DNA of 64,000 nt from Pseudomonas reinekei (GCF_001945365.1 NZ_MSTQ01000012.1:62001-126000); one strand, 5' to 3'; positions 30,241-40,057 are shown, numbered from the stretch's first letter. The notes: generated by a model not told the origin, from the sequence alone. Made by a program: numbers and translations.

Positions 30241-31710
30241 TTAGTGAGTCAGCGTGGCTGGCGCGGCGTTGGCCGAGGCCATGGCCTCAGGCTGAAAACC
30301 GCCACCCAGCGCCTGTATCAGTTGGATCGACAGGTCGATCTGCTCGGCATTCAGGTTGGCCAGCTGGCGCTGGGCCTGGAGCAATTGCTGCTCGATGCTG
30401 AGCACGTCCAGGTAGTTGCCGATGCCGGAACCGTAGCGCTGGAGCACGGTGGTGTAAGAATCCTGGGCGATGTCGGTGGCGTGCTGCTGCGCAGCGATTT
30501 GCCGGCCGATGTCACGCAACTGGTTGATGCTGTCACTGACATCCCCCAGTGCTCTGACCAGACTTTTGTTGTACTGCGCCACCGCCAGGTCGTAGTCGGC
30601 GTCGCGGGAGTCGAGGTCGGCGCGCAGGCGGCCACCGTCGAAAATCGGTACGGAAATGGTCGGCGCAACATTGAAGAAGCGGCTTGCCGATCCGAACATT
30701 GCATCGCCCAACAACGATTCGGCACCCGCCGCCGCGCTGAGGTTCAGGTTCGGATAGAACTGCGTCTTGCCTGCATCGATGCTCTTGCTTGCCGCTTCGA
30801 CCCGCCAGCGCGCGGCCACCAGGTCCGGACGACGCCCCAGCAACTCGGCCGGCAACACCGACGGCAACGCCACGGCGCCAGGCTTGAGAATATTTGGCCG
30901 GGTGATTTCATTGCCACGATCCGGGCCTTTGCCCAGCAGCACGGCCAAAGCAATTTTGGCGCTTTGCAGGCGTTTTTCGGCGTCGATCAGATTGGCTTCG
31001 GAGGTGGCTTCCAGGCTTTCGGTTTGCTGGAACTGATACTGGCTGTCGATCCCGGAGCTCAAGCGGCGCTGGCTCAGGTCGAGCATTTGCCGGGTGCGCT
31101 TGAGGTCTTCAGCGGACAGGTCATAGACGATGTGCGCCTGCCCCAGATCGCTGTAGGCGCGGGCGACGTCGGCGGACAAGGTCAATTGTGCGGCCTGTTG
31201 GTCGACTTCGGCGGCACGGGCCTGGCCGAGCGCGGCTTCCCAGGCGTCGCGCTGCCCACCCCAAAGATCGAAGTTGTAGTTGAAACGGGCACTGATGTTA
31301 CGCACGGAGGCGTAGTTGTCGCCTTGCCCCAGCGGGTCTTGGTCACGGGCCAGACGCGAGCGGCTGACACCGGCGCTCGCATCGAGGGTCGGCATCCGCG
31401 CGGCATCGGCGGCGTAAGCGGCGGCGCTGGCCTGATGGGCGCGCGCGTCGGCGATCTGCAGGTCCGGGCTGTCGCGCAGGGCTTCACGGATCAGGCCATC
31501 GAGCTGCGGATCGCCAAGGCTTGTCCACCAGTCGCTTTTAGGCCAGGCAGCGGGCGACAGCGTCACGCCGCTGAGGGATTGCCCGGCCTTGAGGTTTTTC
31601 GCATCGAGGCTGACGCCTTTGGTGTTCAAGCCGCTGTAGCTGGCGCAACCGGCCAGGCTCATGGCCAACAGCACCAGGCTCAGGCCGGTGCGCAGGGTTC
31701 TACTGTTCAT
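30241..31710 (-). CDS. Outer-membrane efflux lipoprotein, OprM/NodT family
   Basis: A 489-residue TolC-like outer-membrane channel lipoprotein. The lipobox LAGC places the lipidated cysteine at about residue 22 (SLVLLAMSLAGCASYSG). Two repeated outer-membrane-efflux domains follow (about 75-260 and 290-470). I start it at MNSRTLRTG; an ATG three codons earlier also exists. The start overlaps the upstream marR gene by 11 bases. Confidence 0.92.
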   Translation of the reverse strand: MNSRTLRTGLSLVLLAMSLAGCASYSGLNTKGVSLDAKNLKAGQSLSGVTLSPAAWPKSDWWTSLGDPQLDGLIREALRDSPDLQIADARAHQASAAAYAADAARMPTLDASAGVSRSRLARDQDPLGQGDNYASVRNISARFNYNFDLWGGQRDAWEAALGQARAAEVDQQAAQLTLSADVARAYSDLGQAHIVYDLSAEDLKRTRQMLDLSQRRLSSGIDSQYQFQQTESLEATSEANLIDAEKRLQSAKIALAVLLGKGPDRGNEITRPNILKPGAVALPSVLPAELLGRRPDLVAARWRVEAASKSIDAGKTQFYPNLNLSAAAGAESLLGDAMFGSASRFFNVAPTISVPIFDGGRLRADLDSRDADYDLAVAQYNKSLVRALGDVSDSINQLRDIGRQIAAQQHATDIAQDSYTTVLQRYGSGIGNYLDVLSIEQQLLQAQRQLANLNAEQIDLSIQLIQALGGGFQPEAMASANAAPATLTH

Positions 31711-32182
31711 TGTTGCCACCTAAGCGCAGCAGGGTGATCGAGTCCCCGGCTGCTACCAGAATTTTCTTGAGGATCAGCTCCAGGGTTTTCAGTTCATCCG
31801 GAGTAATGGCGCCAGCCAGTTCATTCATCGCTTCAGCGCCGATGTGCGGCAGGCGATCCGCCAAGGCCTGACCTTGTTCGGTCAGCACCAATCGCACCTG
31901 CCGGCGATCTGCCTCGGAGCGTTGGCGAGCGAGGAAACCTTTCTGTTCCAGACGATCGAGCATGCGGGTCATCGAGCCGCTGTCCAGGGACAAGTGCCGA
32001 CACAGCTCGCCCGGCGAATCGACACCGTACTGGGCCATGATGATCAGCACTTTGAACTGCGCGGCAGTGATGCCGTGGGGTTCCATGTGCGTGTCGATGA
32101 TCCGGTCTTTTAGCAGCGCAGCGCGCCCGAGCAGGAGACCGAGATGGCAATTGTGGAAATCGTCTGGCGCGAAATGTTTCAT
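31700..32182 (-). CDS. MarR-family repressor of the efflux operon
   Basis: A 160-residue winged-helix regulator. The DNA-binding region shows LCRHLSLDSGSMTRMLDRLEQKGFLARQRSEADRRQ in pieces typical of MarR: a recognition helix followed by a wing with D-RR. It heads the efflux operon and overlaps its next gene. Two palindromic CTGCYTAGGCAG sites sit just upstream of its start, so it probably represses its own operon and is released by a drug-like or phenolic ligand, as EmrR/MarR proteins are. Confidence 0.93.
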   Translation of the reverse strand: MKHFAPDDFHNCHLGLLLGRAALLKDRIIDTHMEPHGITAAQFKVLIIMAQYGVDSPGELCRHLSLDSGSMTRMLDRLEQKGFLARQRSEADRRQVRLVLTEQGQALADRLPHIGAEAMNELAGAITPDELKTLELILKKILVAAGDSITLLRLGGNNEQ

Positions 32183-32197
32183 CAGGACACCAATTAG

Positions 32198-32249
32198 CTG
32201 CCTAGGCAGTGAATGTATGTCGAGATGTTACTGCTTAGGCAGTGAATGT
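32198..32249. promoter_or_regulatory. Two palindromic operators for the MarR repressor
   Basis: CTGCCTAGGCAGTGAATGT (32198-32216) and CTGCTTAGGCAGTGAATGT (32231-32249) are direct copies 33 bases apart, about three helical turns. Each has a 12-bp palindromic core CTGCYTAGGCAG, perfect in the first copy. The first lies 16 bases before the marR start. Confidence 0.82.
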
Positions 32250-32310
32250 CAACGTAATAGTTAGGAAGCTTTGTAAATAGTTGACCGGTGGTGGTGGGGT
32301 TTTGGATTTT

Positions 32311-32880
32311 TAGTGCATATCCGTTGCTGCGGTCACGGCGACTTAAGGTTCCGCCCTTACGGCGGGTCACTTGGAAGAGCCCCAAGTAACCAAGGGCTCT
32401 TGCCCCTTTCGTTCGGTGCCTCGTTGTGGCTCGGCATGCCCTCGCTCCGGTCCTGCTCCGTGGGCCCGCCGCCATCGGCCATCCATGGCCGGGGGCGGCT
32501 AACCCGGCATCCATGCCGGGTTGCCCACTGCGCAGAACCTCCACTCGGCCTCTCGAGGGGGCGAATACCGCCACAGCACCGCGAGGCGGCCCTTTTGATC
32601 CACCCGCCCCCTCGGCAGGCTGAGTGGAGGCGTTTATCCGGGGGTGGGCGCGCAGCACCGTGCAGCGAAGCCGCACACATCGAGAGGAGGTCGTCGCGAA
32701 GCAGACCGGAGGCGATGCCCCCGGATGAATGCCGGAGCGAAGGAACCCCGAGCCCCAGCGAGGGGCCGTACGTAAGGGGCAAGCGTTTTTTGCTTACTTT
32801 TTAGGCGCTTGTAAAAAAGTGAGTCGCCGTAAGGGCGAAACCATAAGCCGCCGTTACCGAAGAAACGGATATGTACCCAA
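32311..32880. repeat. Long non-coding element with inverted ends (~570 bp)
   Basis: The left end (TAGTGCATATCCGTTGCTGCGG..., 32311-32372) matches the reverse complement of the right end (...AAACGGATATGTACCC, 32818-32880) over about 60 bases with scattered mismatches, and a weaker match extends inward. Every frame inside is short, proline/arginine-rich and on both strands. I recognise these translations as phantom proteins often annotated in fluorescent pseudomonads. No transposase is present. It fills the 735-base gap between marR and tamB with the MarR operators. Confidence 0.7.
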
Positions 32881-32917
32881 TCAACCAAGAACCAGGTCGG
32901 CTCCAAGGCCGTCTGGT

Positions 32918-35900
32918 CTAAAAATCCCGCTTATAGAAAATATCCAGCGAACTCGCCACGCCCCCCGCCGCCTCGAGATAAACCCTCTTGCTCAGCTTGT
33001 AACGCAAGGCAATGGTATTAGCCGGCTCAAACACCCCAACGCCATAGCGCAAACTGAGCTTCTCCGAAAGATTACCGCTCGCCACAACGCTGGTGGCATT
33101 ACCGCTGCCCTGAGTATCGAGCTGGAAATCCTCAATCCCCAGATTCTTCGCCAGACTGCCAGTAACACCCGAGCTGCCCATCAACCCCAACCCAAGCGCC
33201 GCCTGGGCAAGCATGTTGTTGTCCTCGCCGCTGGTACTCAACGGCCGCCCCAGCACCAGATAGGACAGCGCCTGCTCCTGACTCATGGCCGGCTCGGAGA
33301 AAATTTGCGTGGTCGGCTGCTCGGCGCTGCCGCTCAAGCGGATACCGGCGATCACGTCGTCAGTCTGGCGAATCGCTTCGATATCCAGGTATGGCTGATC
33401 GATCGGCCCGGCGAACAGCAGCCGAGCACGACGCACCGACAGGCGCTGGCCGTAGGCACGATAACGCCCGTCGTTGAGCCACAACTCGCCACGGGTGTCC
33501 ATGTTGTCGCCGATGTGCACATGCCCCTGCACATTCGCGGTCAGGCCAAACCCGGCAAAACTGAGTTTTTCCTCGCCGACCACCACGTCGATGTCCATTT
33601 TCATCGCCAGTGGCGGTTTCCCCTCTTCGGTCTGATAGCCGACGATTACCGTGTCATCGGAGACCTTGACCGTCGATGGCGGCAATTCGCGGATGGTGAT
33701 GTCGCCCTTGGGCACCCGCACTTTGCCCACGATGGCCAGCTCATCACCCTTCATCGAGATGTTCAGGTCCGGCGCCACTTCGACCTTGGCGTACGGTTCG
33801 ACACTGACCGGCAATTGCGAGCCCTTGAGCGCCAGATCCACCACCAGCGCCTGACCCCAGGCAACGTTGCCGTTCAAACTGCCCTGCCCGGTTTTTCCGC
33901 TTTTCCAGCCACCGTCGAGCTGCACGGTTTCTCCGGCGATCAGCGCCTGCAAACGCAAACCTTGAATTTCCATCGGCAATTCAGGGCCGGACACTTCGCC
34001 GTCGCTAAGCAACAAGCTGCCATTGACCAGCGGCGCCAGCAATCCACCGGAAATCGTGCCGCTGCCATTCAAGCGCCCGGTGAGTTTCTCGACCATGGGC
34101 ACGAAGGGACGCGCCACCGACAGGTCCAGACCACTCAGGCGGAACGATCCACTCAGTGGTTTGTTCTTCAGCAACGGGTTGATCTGCGCCTGCACCATCA
34201 GTTCGCCGAGTTTGCCGCCGACAAAGTTAAGGTCCGTATCGATACGCTTGGGCGTCAGTCGGCTGGTGAGTTTCAGGGTCTGGTACGGGAAGTCCAGCCA
34301 CTGGTCTTTCTCGCGAACACGCAACGTACCGCCGCTGGCATCGATGCTGATCACACCGTTCGGGCCGCTGGCCGGCAGGTCCAGCTGCACGTCGGCGTTG
34401 AGCCGTCCCTGCCAGGCAAAGTCTTTCGGCAGCCATTGCGCGAGACTGTCGATCGGGAACTGCTTGAGGTGATAACGCAGCTTCGGATCAGGCATCAGAC
34501 GCTGGTCTTCACCGCACAGGCTGGCCTGGCCGGACGCCCAGCAATGGGCGCCGAAGTTGATTTTGCCGTCCGCCAGGCGCTCCAGTTTCGCCGGGCCTTG
34601 CAGCTTCCAGTCCTGGCCACCGGCCTGGATATCGCCACTGGCCAGACGTCCACGCCAGTTACCTTTGTCCAGCGCACCGTCCACGCCGAGGGCCAGTTTC
34701 AGTTTCGGCCCTTGCAGGTCGAGGCTCAGCTTCTGGTTCCTGATATCGCCCTGACCGCTGGCAGTCAACGTGCCCAACGCGGTATCGCCCGCCTGGATGC
34801 CGCTGCCCTTGAGGTCGATTTTCGCCCGTTGGGCGCTGTCGAGGGTGGCGTCGAGGCTCAGGCTTTGCAGGCGATTGTCCTGAAAAGCCAATTGCGTGCC
34901 TCGCAACCCGAGCTTGCCCTGCGGAGCATTGAGCGTGCCGGCGACATCGACCCGGCCATTGACCTGCCCGCGCAATTGCGGCCAGAGCTGGGCCAGGCGC
35001 AGCAACTTGATATCGATCTGGCCACTGAGCTTCTGCTGCAGACTGCCTTTGCCATTGATGCTGTTGTCGCCGAGACGGATCTGCAGGGCATTGAGGTTCC
35101 ATTGCTCACCGGCGCCGTCGGCCTTGGCTTGCAGAATCGCCGGCTGGCCGCGCAGTTTGCCTTTCAGATCGAGGTCGGCGTTGAGGCTGAGTGTTTCATT
35201 CTTCATCTCGCCTTTGCTACGCAATGGCCCGGCCAGGGTGCCCGGCAACTCCGCGACCCAATACGCTGGGTTGATTGCCGACAAGTCCAGCGCGGTGTCC
35301 CAGGCAATGCCATCGGCAAATTGCAGGTTCAGGTGCCCTTCGGCCTTGCCCTGCCCGGCGATCAGCTGGAGTTGCTGCAAATAGATTTTCGTCAGGTCGC
35401 CGGCGAACGGGCTGGTCAGGCTGAACGCACCGGCCGGGCCGTCGAGCGCCGCCTTGAAGTTGCCCAGATACTTGCCATCGGTGTAGGAGACTTCACCATT
35501 GAAGCTGCGCAGGGCGACTTGCGGTTCGTCGATCAGCGGGTAGAGGCGGTGCCAGGGGAAATCCAGCCAATCGACTTTCGCCTCGGCGCTCAAGCCTTTG
35601 CTCCAGTCCAGTTCTCCGCTCAGTTTCAGACTTTGTTTGTCATTGGCGGTCAGGTCCAGTGCAGCGATCTGCGCGCCATTGGCGTCGACCTTGCCTTGCA
35701 GTGCCAGCGCCACCGGGCCTTCTTCAGCAGGCAACGTGGCGTTGCCGACCAGCGCATAGCCGTTTTTCAGGTCACCGGCACCGGTGAGTTGCAGTTGATT
35801 GAGTTGCAGGGTGTCCGGCAGATCGGCACTCGGTTTGAAGCCGTCAGCGGTGATACGGACCTTGGCCGGCAGGTTTTCCACCAGTGGCTGCAGCTCGCCG

Positions 35901-36583
35901 GACAGCTGCCCGTCCAGATAGCCACTGCTGTCGGCTTTCAGGTTCAGGGTTTTCAGCAGGTCGCCATCGATCTTCAACGCCAGCGTCCAAGGGGCGGGGG
36001 TCGACAGGGTCAACTGTCCTTCAGCGTTGAGCGGCCAATTTCCACCGGGTTGCAGGTGCCCCTTGAGGTTCAGGCTCAGATCGTCACGCTGCAGTTTCAC
36101 CGAGTCGAGCTGCATGCCCTTTTCTGTCCAGTGCGCCGCCAGTTGCAAACCTTTCAGTTCCTCGCTGCCGTTGAACAGCAGGCTGCCGACCCGAATGTCC
36201 CCCAGTTCAAGCGCGACCGGCAGTTGCAAGTCCGGAAGGCTGATCGGCCCACTGCTGGTTTCTTCGCTCGGCGGGAATTGCAGGCTGACCTGTTCAGCCT
36301 GCAATTGATCGATGCACAAGGTCATGCGCGTCAGGCACAGCGGCGACCAGGCGAAGATGACTTTACTCAGTTCAACCCGGCTGGTGTCTTGCTGCCACAA
36401 CAGGCGATCGGCACTCCACTGACCGCCCAGGCGCCCCTGAAAATTGTCCAGCGTCAGACCCGGCACGAAACCCAGCGCCCAACGACTGCCGGTCGCCGTT
36501 CCCAGCACCGTGGCCAGCGTCAACAGCAGCAACATCAACAGTGCCGCCATCGCCAGCAGCGTTACTTTCAAGCCACGTTTCAA
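32918..36583 (-). CDS. tamB: Translocation and assembly module subunit TamB
   Basis: A 1221-residue AsmA-like bridge protein that links the inner membrane to TamA and is implicated in outer-membrane protein insertion and phospholipid transport. It has an N-terminal inner-membrane anchor (about residues 7-30), a very long beta-rich repetitive body, and the conserved C-terminal TamB/DUF490 domain (about 870-1221) with GEDNNMLAQAALGLGLMGS and a final KRVYLEAAGGVASSLDIFYKRDF-like tail ending in aromatic F. Its start overlaps the tamA stop by four bases. Confidence 0.96.
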   Translation of the reverse strand: MKRGLKVTLLAMAALLMLLLLTLATVLGTATGSRWALGFVPGLTLDNFQGRLGGQWSADRLLWQQDTSRVELSKVIFAWSPLCLTRMTLCIDQLQAEQVSLQFPPSEETSSGPISLPDLQLPVALELGDIRVGSLLFNGSEELKGLQLAAHWTEKGMQLDSVKLQRDDLSLNLKGHLQPGGNWPLNAEGQLTLSTPAPWTLALKIDGDLLKTLNLKADSSGYLDGQLSGELQPLVENLPAKVRITADGFKPSADLPDTLQLNQLQLTGAGDLKNGYALVGNATLPAEEGPVALALQGKVDANGAQIAALDLTANDKQSLKLSGELDWSKGLSAEAKVDWLDFPWHRLYPLIDEPQVALRSFNGEVSYTDGKYLGNFKAALDGPAGAFSLTSPFAGDLTKIYLQQLQLIAGQGKAEGHLNLQFADGIAWDTALDLSAINPAYWVAELPGTLAGPLRSKGEMKNETLSLNADLDLKGKLRGQPAILQAKADGAGEQWNLNALQIRLGDNSINGKGSLQQKLSGQIDIKLLRLAQLWPQLRGQVNGRVDVAGTLNAPQGKLGLRGTQLAFQDNRLQSLSLDATLDSAQRAKIDLKGSGIQAGDTALGTLTASGQGDIRNQKLSLDLQGPKLKLALGVDGALDKGNWRGRLASGDIQAGGQDWKLQGPAKLERLADGKINFGAHCWASGQASLCGEDQRLMPDPKLRYHLKQFPIDSLAQWLPKDFAWQGRLNADVQLDLPASGPNGVISIDASGGTLRVREKDQWLDFPYQTLKLTSRLTPKRIDTDLNFVGGKLGELMVQAQINPLLKNKPLSGSFRLSGLDLSVARPFVPMVEKLTGRLNGSGTISGGLLAPLVNGSLLLSDGEVSGPELPMEIQGLRLQALIAGETVQLDGGWKSGKTGQGSLNGNVAWGQALVVDLALKGSQLPVSVEPYAKVEVAPDLNISMKGDELAIVGKVRVPKGDITIRELPPSTVKVSDDTVIVGYQTEEGKPPLAMKMDIDVVVGEEKLSFAGFGLTANVQGHVHIGDNMDTRGELWLNDGRYRAYGQRLSVRRARLLFAGPIDQPYLDIEAIRQTDDVIAGIRLSGSAEQPTTQIFSEPAMSQEQALSYLVLGRPLSTSGEDNNMLAQAALGLGLMGSSGVTGSLAKNLGIEDFQLDTQGSGNATSVVASGNLSEKLSLRYGVGVFEPANTIALRYKLSKRVYLEAAGGVASSLDIFYKRDF

Positions 36584-38307
36584 AGCTCAGGCCCCATGGA
36601 AAAGTGCAATCGAATGCCGCCATCGTCGTCCAGCGCGTGGGCCAGATCGAGGCGGATCGGCCCCACCGGAGACACCCAGCGTACGCCGATACCGACTCCG
36701 GTCTTGAGGTTCGGCAGTTCGAGTGTATTAAAGGAGTTGCCCTGATCGACGAAGGTCGCAACCCGCCATTTTTCAGCGACGGAGTATTGGTATTCGGCAC
36801 TGGCGGCGACCATGTAGCGGCCGCCGATGCGGTCACCTTCGTTGTTTTCCGGGGACAGGCTCTGATAGTCGTAGCCACGCACGCTCTGATCGCCACCCGC
36901 GAAAAAACGCAGCGACGGCGGGATGGATTTATAACCGTTGGTGGCACTGCCACCGACCTGTACGCGACCGAGGAAGCGGTGTTTGTCGAAAACCGTAGTC
37001 AGGCCTTTGACCAGGGCGGTGCCGTACAACAAGTTGTTGTCCGAGCCCAGACCTTCCTTGGCCACCTTGCTTTCGAATTGCAGGCGGTAGCCGTTGTGCG
37101 GGTCGATGCGGTTGTCGCTTTTGAGGTACGAATAGCTGACGCCCGGCATCAACAGGGTACTGAGGCCGGAGTCGTCACCGAGCCGGTATTCCTCGCGCTG
37201 CCACTTGAGCGAGACCACGCGTTGCCAGCCGCTTGGCAACTTGCTGTGCCATTCGGGGCCGACGGTCAGCAGCTTGCTGAGGCTGTCCTTGTCGGCGATT
37301 TCTTCGCTTTGGTAACCCCCGGCGAAACGCAGTTTGTCGGTCAGCGGCGGGTCCAGCGGAATGTCGTAGAACAAGCCGACGTTTTGCCGAGGCGCCGAGA
37401 CTTCGGTTTCCCATCCGTAACTGTGGCCTTGCGGATTGACCCAATGCCGGGTCCAGTTGGCCTTCACTCGCGGACCGACATCCGTTGAATAACCCAGACC
37501 CAGGCCCATGGTGCGTGGCTTGCGGGTCTCCAGTTTGACGTCCACCGGGATTACATCGTTCTTGGACGCTGTCGGTGCCGCATCGACCCGCACGCCTTCG
37601 AAGTAACCACTCGATTGCAGCGCCTGGTTGAGCTCGGCGATCAGTTCGGAGTCGTAGGGTGTTCCGGCCTTGAACGGCACCATGCGTTGCAGCAGGTCTT
37701 CGTCGAACGGCGTGTCGCCTTCAAAGTTGACCTTGCCCAGTGTGTAGCGCGGGCCGCTGTCATAGATCAACTCGATATCGGCGACGCCGGCACGGGGGTC
37801 GACCGACAGTTTCGAACGGGTGAAATGCCCGCTGAAGAAGCCGTAACGCGAAGCCTGATTCTGGATCAGCCGCTTGGCGTCATCATACTGACCATGATTG
37901 AGCACCGCGCCGGTTTGCAGCGCGTGGTTTTGCGGAACGCGAAAGGATTTCAGGGAGGCCGCCGGTCCGTCGACGCGCAGGGTGACGTTGCGCAAATGCA
38001 CCGGTTCACCGGGGTCGACGTTGAGGATCAGGCGTGGTTTATCGCCGCCCTTCACGTCACTTTCAATTTGCGGCTGGTAATAGCCCAACGCCTGGGCGGC
38101 TTTGCGCGCCTGCTCCTCGGCGCCACGACTGAAACGCAACAAGGCTTCTTCGTCACGATCGCCGAGGCTGCCGATATAGCCCTCTATATTGGCCTTGAGT
38201 TCATCGTTGGACGGTTTGATCCGCACATCCAATTCACTTTGCGCCAGTGCCGCACAGCTGGTAATCAGCATGAGCACGCCACTGGTAATTCTTCCTGGAA
38301 ACTTCAT
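36580..38307 (-). CDS. tamA: Translocation and assembly module subunit TamA (Omp85 family)
   Basis: A 575-residue outer-membrane protein: signal peptide (SGVLMLITSCAALAQ), three POTRA-like domains to about residue 265, then a 16-strand Omp85 barrel that ends in the C-terminal beta-signal GGIRLHFSMGPEL. VRGYDYQSLSP is the conserved RGY loop-6 motif. I start it at MKFPGRITSG; an ATG six codons earlier exists. It is coupled to tamB. Confidence 0.96.
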   Translation of the reverse strand: MKFPGRITSGVLMLITSCAALAQSELDVRIKPSNDELKANIEGYIGSLGDRDEEALLRFSRGAEEQARKAAQALGYYQPQIESDVKGGDKPRLILNVDPGEPVHLRNVTLRVDGPAASLKSFRVPQNHALQTGAVLNHGQYDDAKRLIQNQASRYGFFSGHFTRSKLSVDPRAGVADIELIYDSGPRYTLGKVNFEGDTPFDEDLLQRMVPFKAGTPYDSELIAELNQALQSSGYFEGVRVDAAPTASKNDVIPVDVKLETRKPRTMGLGLGYSTDVGPRVKANWTRHWVNPQGHSYGWETEVSAPRQNVGLFYDIPLDPPLTDKLRFAGGYQSEEIADKDSLSKLLTVGPEWHSKLPSGWQRVVSLKWQREEYRLGDDSGLSTLLMPGVSYSYLKSDNRIDPHNGYRLQFESKVAKEGLGSDNNLLYGTALVKGLTTVFDKHRFLGRVQVGGSATNGYKSIPPSLRFFAGGDQSVRGYDYQSLSPENNEGDRIGGRYMVAASAEYQYSVAEKWRVATFVDQGNSFNTLELPNLKTGVGIGVRWVSPVGPIRLDLAHALDDDGGIRLHFSMGPEL

Positions 38308-38318
38308 AGGCGCGGATG

Positions 38319-38344
38319 CTATCACGAGCTTGGGAGCGTGATAG
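38319..38344. other. Hairpin upstream of tamA
   Basis: CTATCACG / CGTGATAG form an 8-bp perfect inverted repeat around a 10-base loop, 12 bases before the tamA start and downstream of the GNAT gene. It could be an operator, a leader hairpin or a weak terminator; it has no T run. Confidence 0.4.
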
Positions 38345-38371
38345 AGCCTGGAGGCCGCGGAAAGTTCGACC

Positions 38372-39022
38372 TTACGCGGTTGCGCTCTGCACGACCTGTG
38401 GGTTGGCGTGAAAAAACACGTGCTCGCGAATCGGTCCTACGGCCACCTCGCCAATTTCCTCATAGCCCTGGCGTTTGTAGAACTCCAGATAACGCGGATT
38501 GCCGGTGTCGAGGATCACGCCTTGGGAATTTGTATCCACCGCGCACCAGTTATGCACCGCTTGCAGCAATTGCTCGCCGAAGTGCTTGCCCTGGAATTGC
38601 GGATGAATACCCAGCAACGGCAAAACGTGCACCGAGTCCGACGGCGAACACGCCGCCACGGCATCGTGATACTCGAGGTAGCGACGCGTGCAGCGAAAGC
38701 CGGTGCTGAGCACCATGCGCAAGCGCCAGGCCCAACTTTCGGTGATGCCCAACCGACGTTGCGGCGGCGCGATCAGGGCGATGCCGATCAAGCGGTCATT
38801 GACCAGCAGGCCGATGGCCGGCAAATCCTGCAGAAAGTGTTGCTTGACCAGTTCGCGCACGGTGGCGCGTACCCGCTGCTCGTAGCCGGGGCGCTCAGCC
38901 TCGAACAGGTAGCCGAAGGTCGGCTCGTGCCGATAAGCCTGATACAACAATGAGCGGGCTTCGCGGGAATAGCCGCTGTCGAGCATATGAATATCGGCGA
39001 TGGCGGTCTGGGTTTCAGGCAT
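38372..39022 (-). CDS. GNAT-family N-acetyltransferase
   Basis: A 216-residue acetyltransferase of unknown substrate. The acetyl-CoA-binding segment VLPLLGIHPQFQGKHFGEQLL (Q/RxxGxG/A type) lies at about residues 139-159, and GVILDTGNPRYLEFYKRQGYEEIGE is the typical motif B region. I start it at MPETQTAIAD because the longer frame upstream reads like non-coding sequence. It lies upstream of tamAB on the same strand, without tight coupling. Confidence 0.85.
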   Translation of the reverse strand: MPETQTAIADIHMLDSGYSREARSLLYQAYRHEPTFGYLFEAERPGYEQRVRATVRELVKQHFLQDLPAIGLLVNDRLIGIALIAPPQRRLGITESWAWRLRMVLSTGFRCTRRYLEYHDAVAACSPSDSVHVLPLLGIHPQFQGKHFGEQLLQAVHNWCAVDTNSQGVILDTGNPRYLEFYKRQGYEEIGEVAVGPIREHVFFHANPQVVQSATA

Positions 39023-39244
39023 GACGGTGATGCTCCCCTGGGCGCGTTCAAATGGCGGCGCTCTTGTTGGTACGAAACTGTTGCTGGTGGCACAGTTCCC
39101 CAAAGGTATAGACCAACTCGGGACCTTCCTCGATTTTACCGGCCTCCCAGGCAACACAAATCCCACAGACCAAAATGATCTGTCCCACACTGGCCCATCT
39201 TCCCCATGTCAGCTAGCATCGCCCTTTTGCCAGGACTGCCGACC

Positions 39245-40057
39245 ATGAAGATTGTCTCCTTCAACATCAACGGGCTGCGCGCCCGTCCCCATCAGCTGGC
39301 GGCGCTGATCGAAAAGCACCAGCCGGATGTGATCGGGTTGCAGGAAACCAAGGTCCACGACGACCAGTTCCCGCTCGAAGAAGTCAAAGCCCTGGGCTAT
39401 CACGTGCATTTCCATGGCCAAAAAGGGCATTACGGCGTCGCCCTGCTCTCGCGCCAGGAGCCTCTGGCCCTGCATAAAGGTTTCGCCACCGATGAAGAAG
39501 ACGCGCAGCGACGCTTCATCTGGGGCACCTTCGCCGACGCCGATGGCGTGCCGGTGACCATTATGAACGGCTACTTCCCGCAGGGCGAAAGCCGCGACCA
39601 CCCGACCAAATTCCCGGCCAAGCAGCGTTTCTACAGCGATTTGCAGCAACTGCTGGAAAGCCAGTTCAAGAATGACCAGCCGCTGGTGGTCATGGGCGAC
39701 GTGAACATTTCCCCGGAAGACTGCGACATCGGTATTGGACCGGACAACATGAAGCGCTGGCTGAAAACCGGCAAATGCAGCTTCCTGCCGGAAGAGCGCG
39801 AGTGGATGGGTCGCCTGAAAAACTGGGGCCTGACCGACAGCTTCCGTCACCTGAACCCCGAAGTGGCGGATGTCTTCAGCTGGTTCGATTACCGCAGCCG
39901 CGGATTTGAAGACGAGCCTAAGCGCGGGCTGCGTATCGACGTGATCCTTGCGTCCCATGGTCTGTTGCCACAGGTCAAGGCAGCCGGCGTCGACTACGAA
40001 CTGCGCGGAATGGAAAAACCTTCGGATCATGCGCCGATCTGGCTTGAATTGAGCTGA
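39245..40057 (+). CDS. xthA: Exodeoxyribonuclease III
   Basis: A 270-residue AP endonuclease/3'-5' exonuclease of base-excision repair (exonuclease-endonuclease-phosphatase fold). Catalytic motifs are visible: FNINGLRAR, LQETKVHD, GHYGVALLSR, MGDVNISPEDCDIG and the final SDHAPIWLEL with the active-site His. The start is at MKIVSFNINGL, the family's standard N-terminus. Confidence 0.97.
   Translation: MKIVSFNINGLRARPHQLAALIEKHQPDVIGLQETKVHDDQFPLEEVKALGYHVHFHGQKGHYGVALLSRQEPLALHKGFATDEEDAQRRFIWGTFADADGVPVTIMNGYFPQGESRDHPTKFPAKQRFYSDLQQLLESQFKNDQPLVVMGDVNISPEDCDIGIGPDNMKRWLKTGKCSFLPEEREWMGRLKNWGLTDSFRHLNPEVADVFSWFDYRSRGFEDEPKRGLRIDVILASHGLLPQVKAAGVDYELRGMEKPSDHAPIWLELS

Noticed and set aside
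29029..31737. Plus-strand 902-codon open frame opposite emrA and the outer-membrane factor
   Set aside because: It is the shadow of two well-defined efflux genes; no start context or domain.
32357..32782. Arg/Pro-rich small proteins within the 32311-32880 element
   Set aside because: They lie inside an inverted-end repeat, occur on both strands and match the pattern of spurious proteins from repeats.
32729..36745. Plus-strand open frame of over 1300 codons opposite tamB
   Set aside because: TamB is confirmed by its anchor, DUF490 domain and coupling to tamA. The opposite frame is Gln/Arg-rich without family features.
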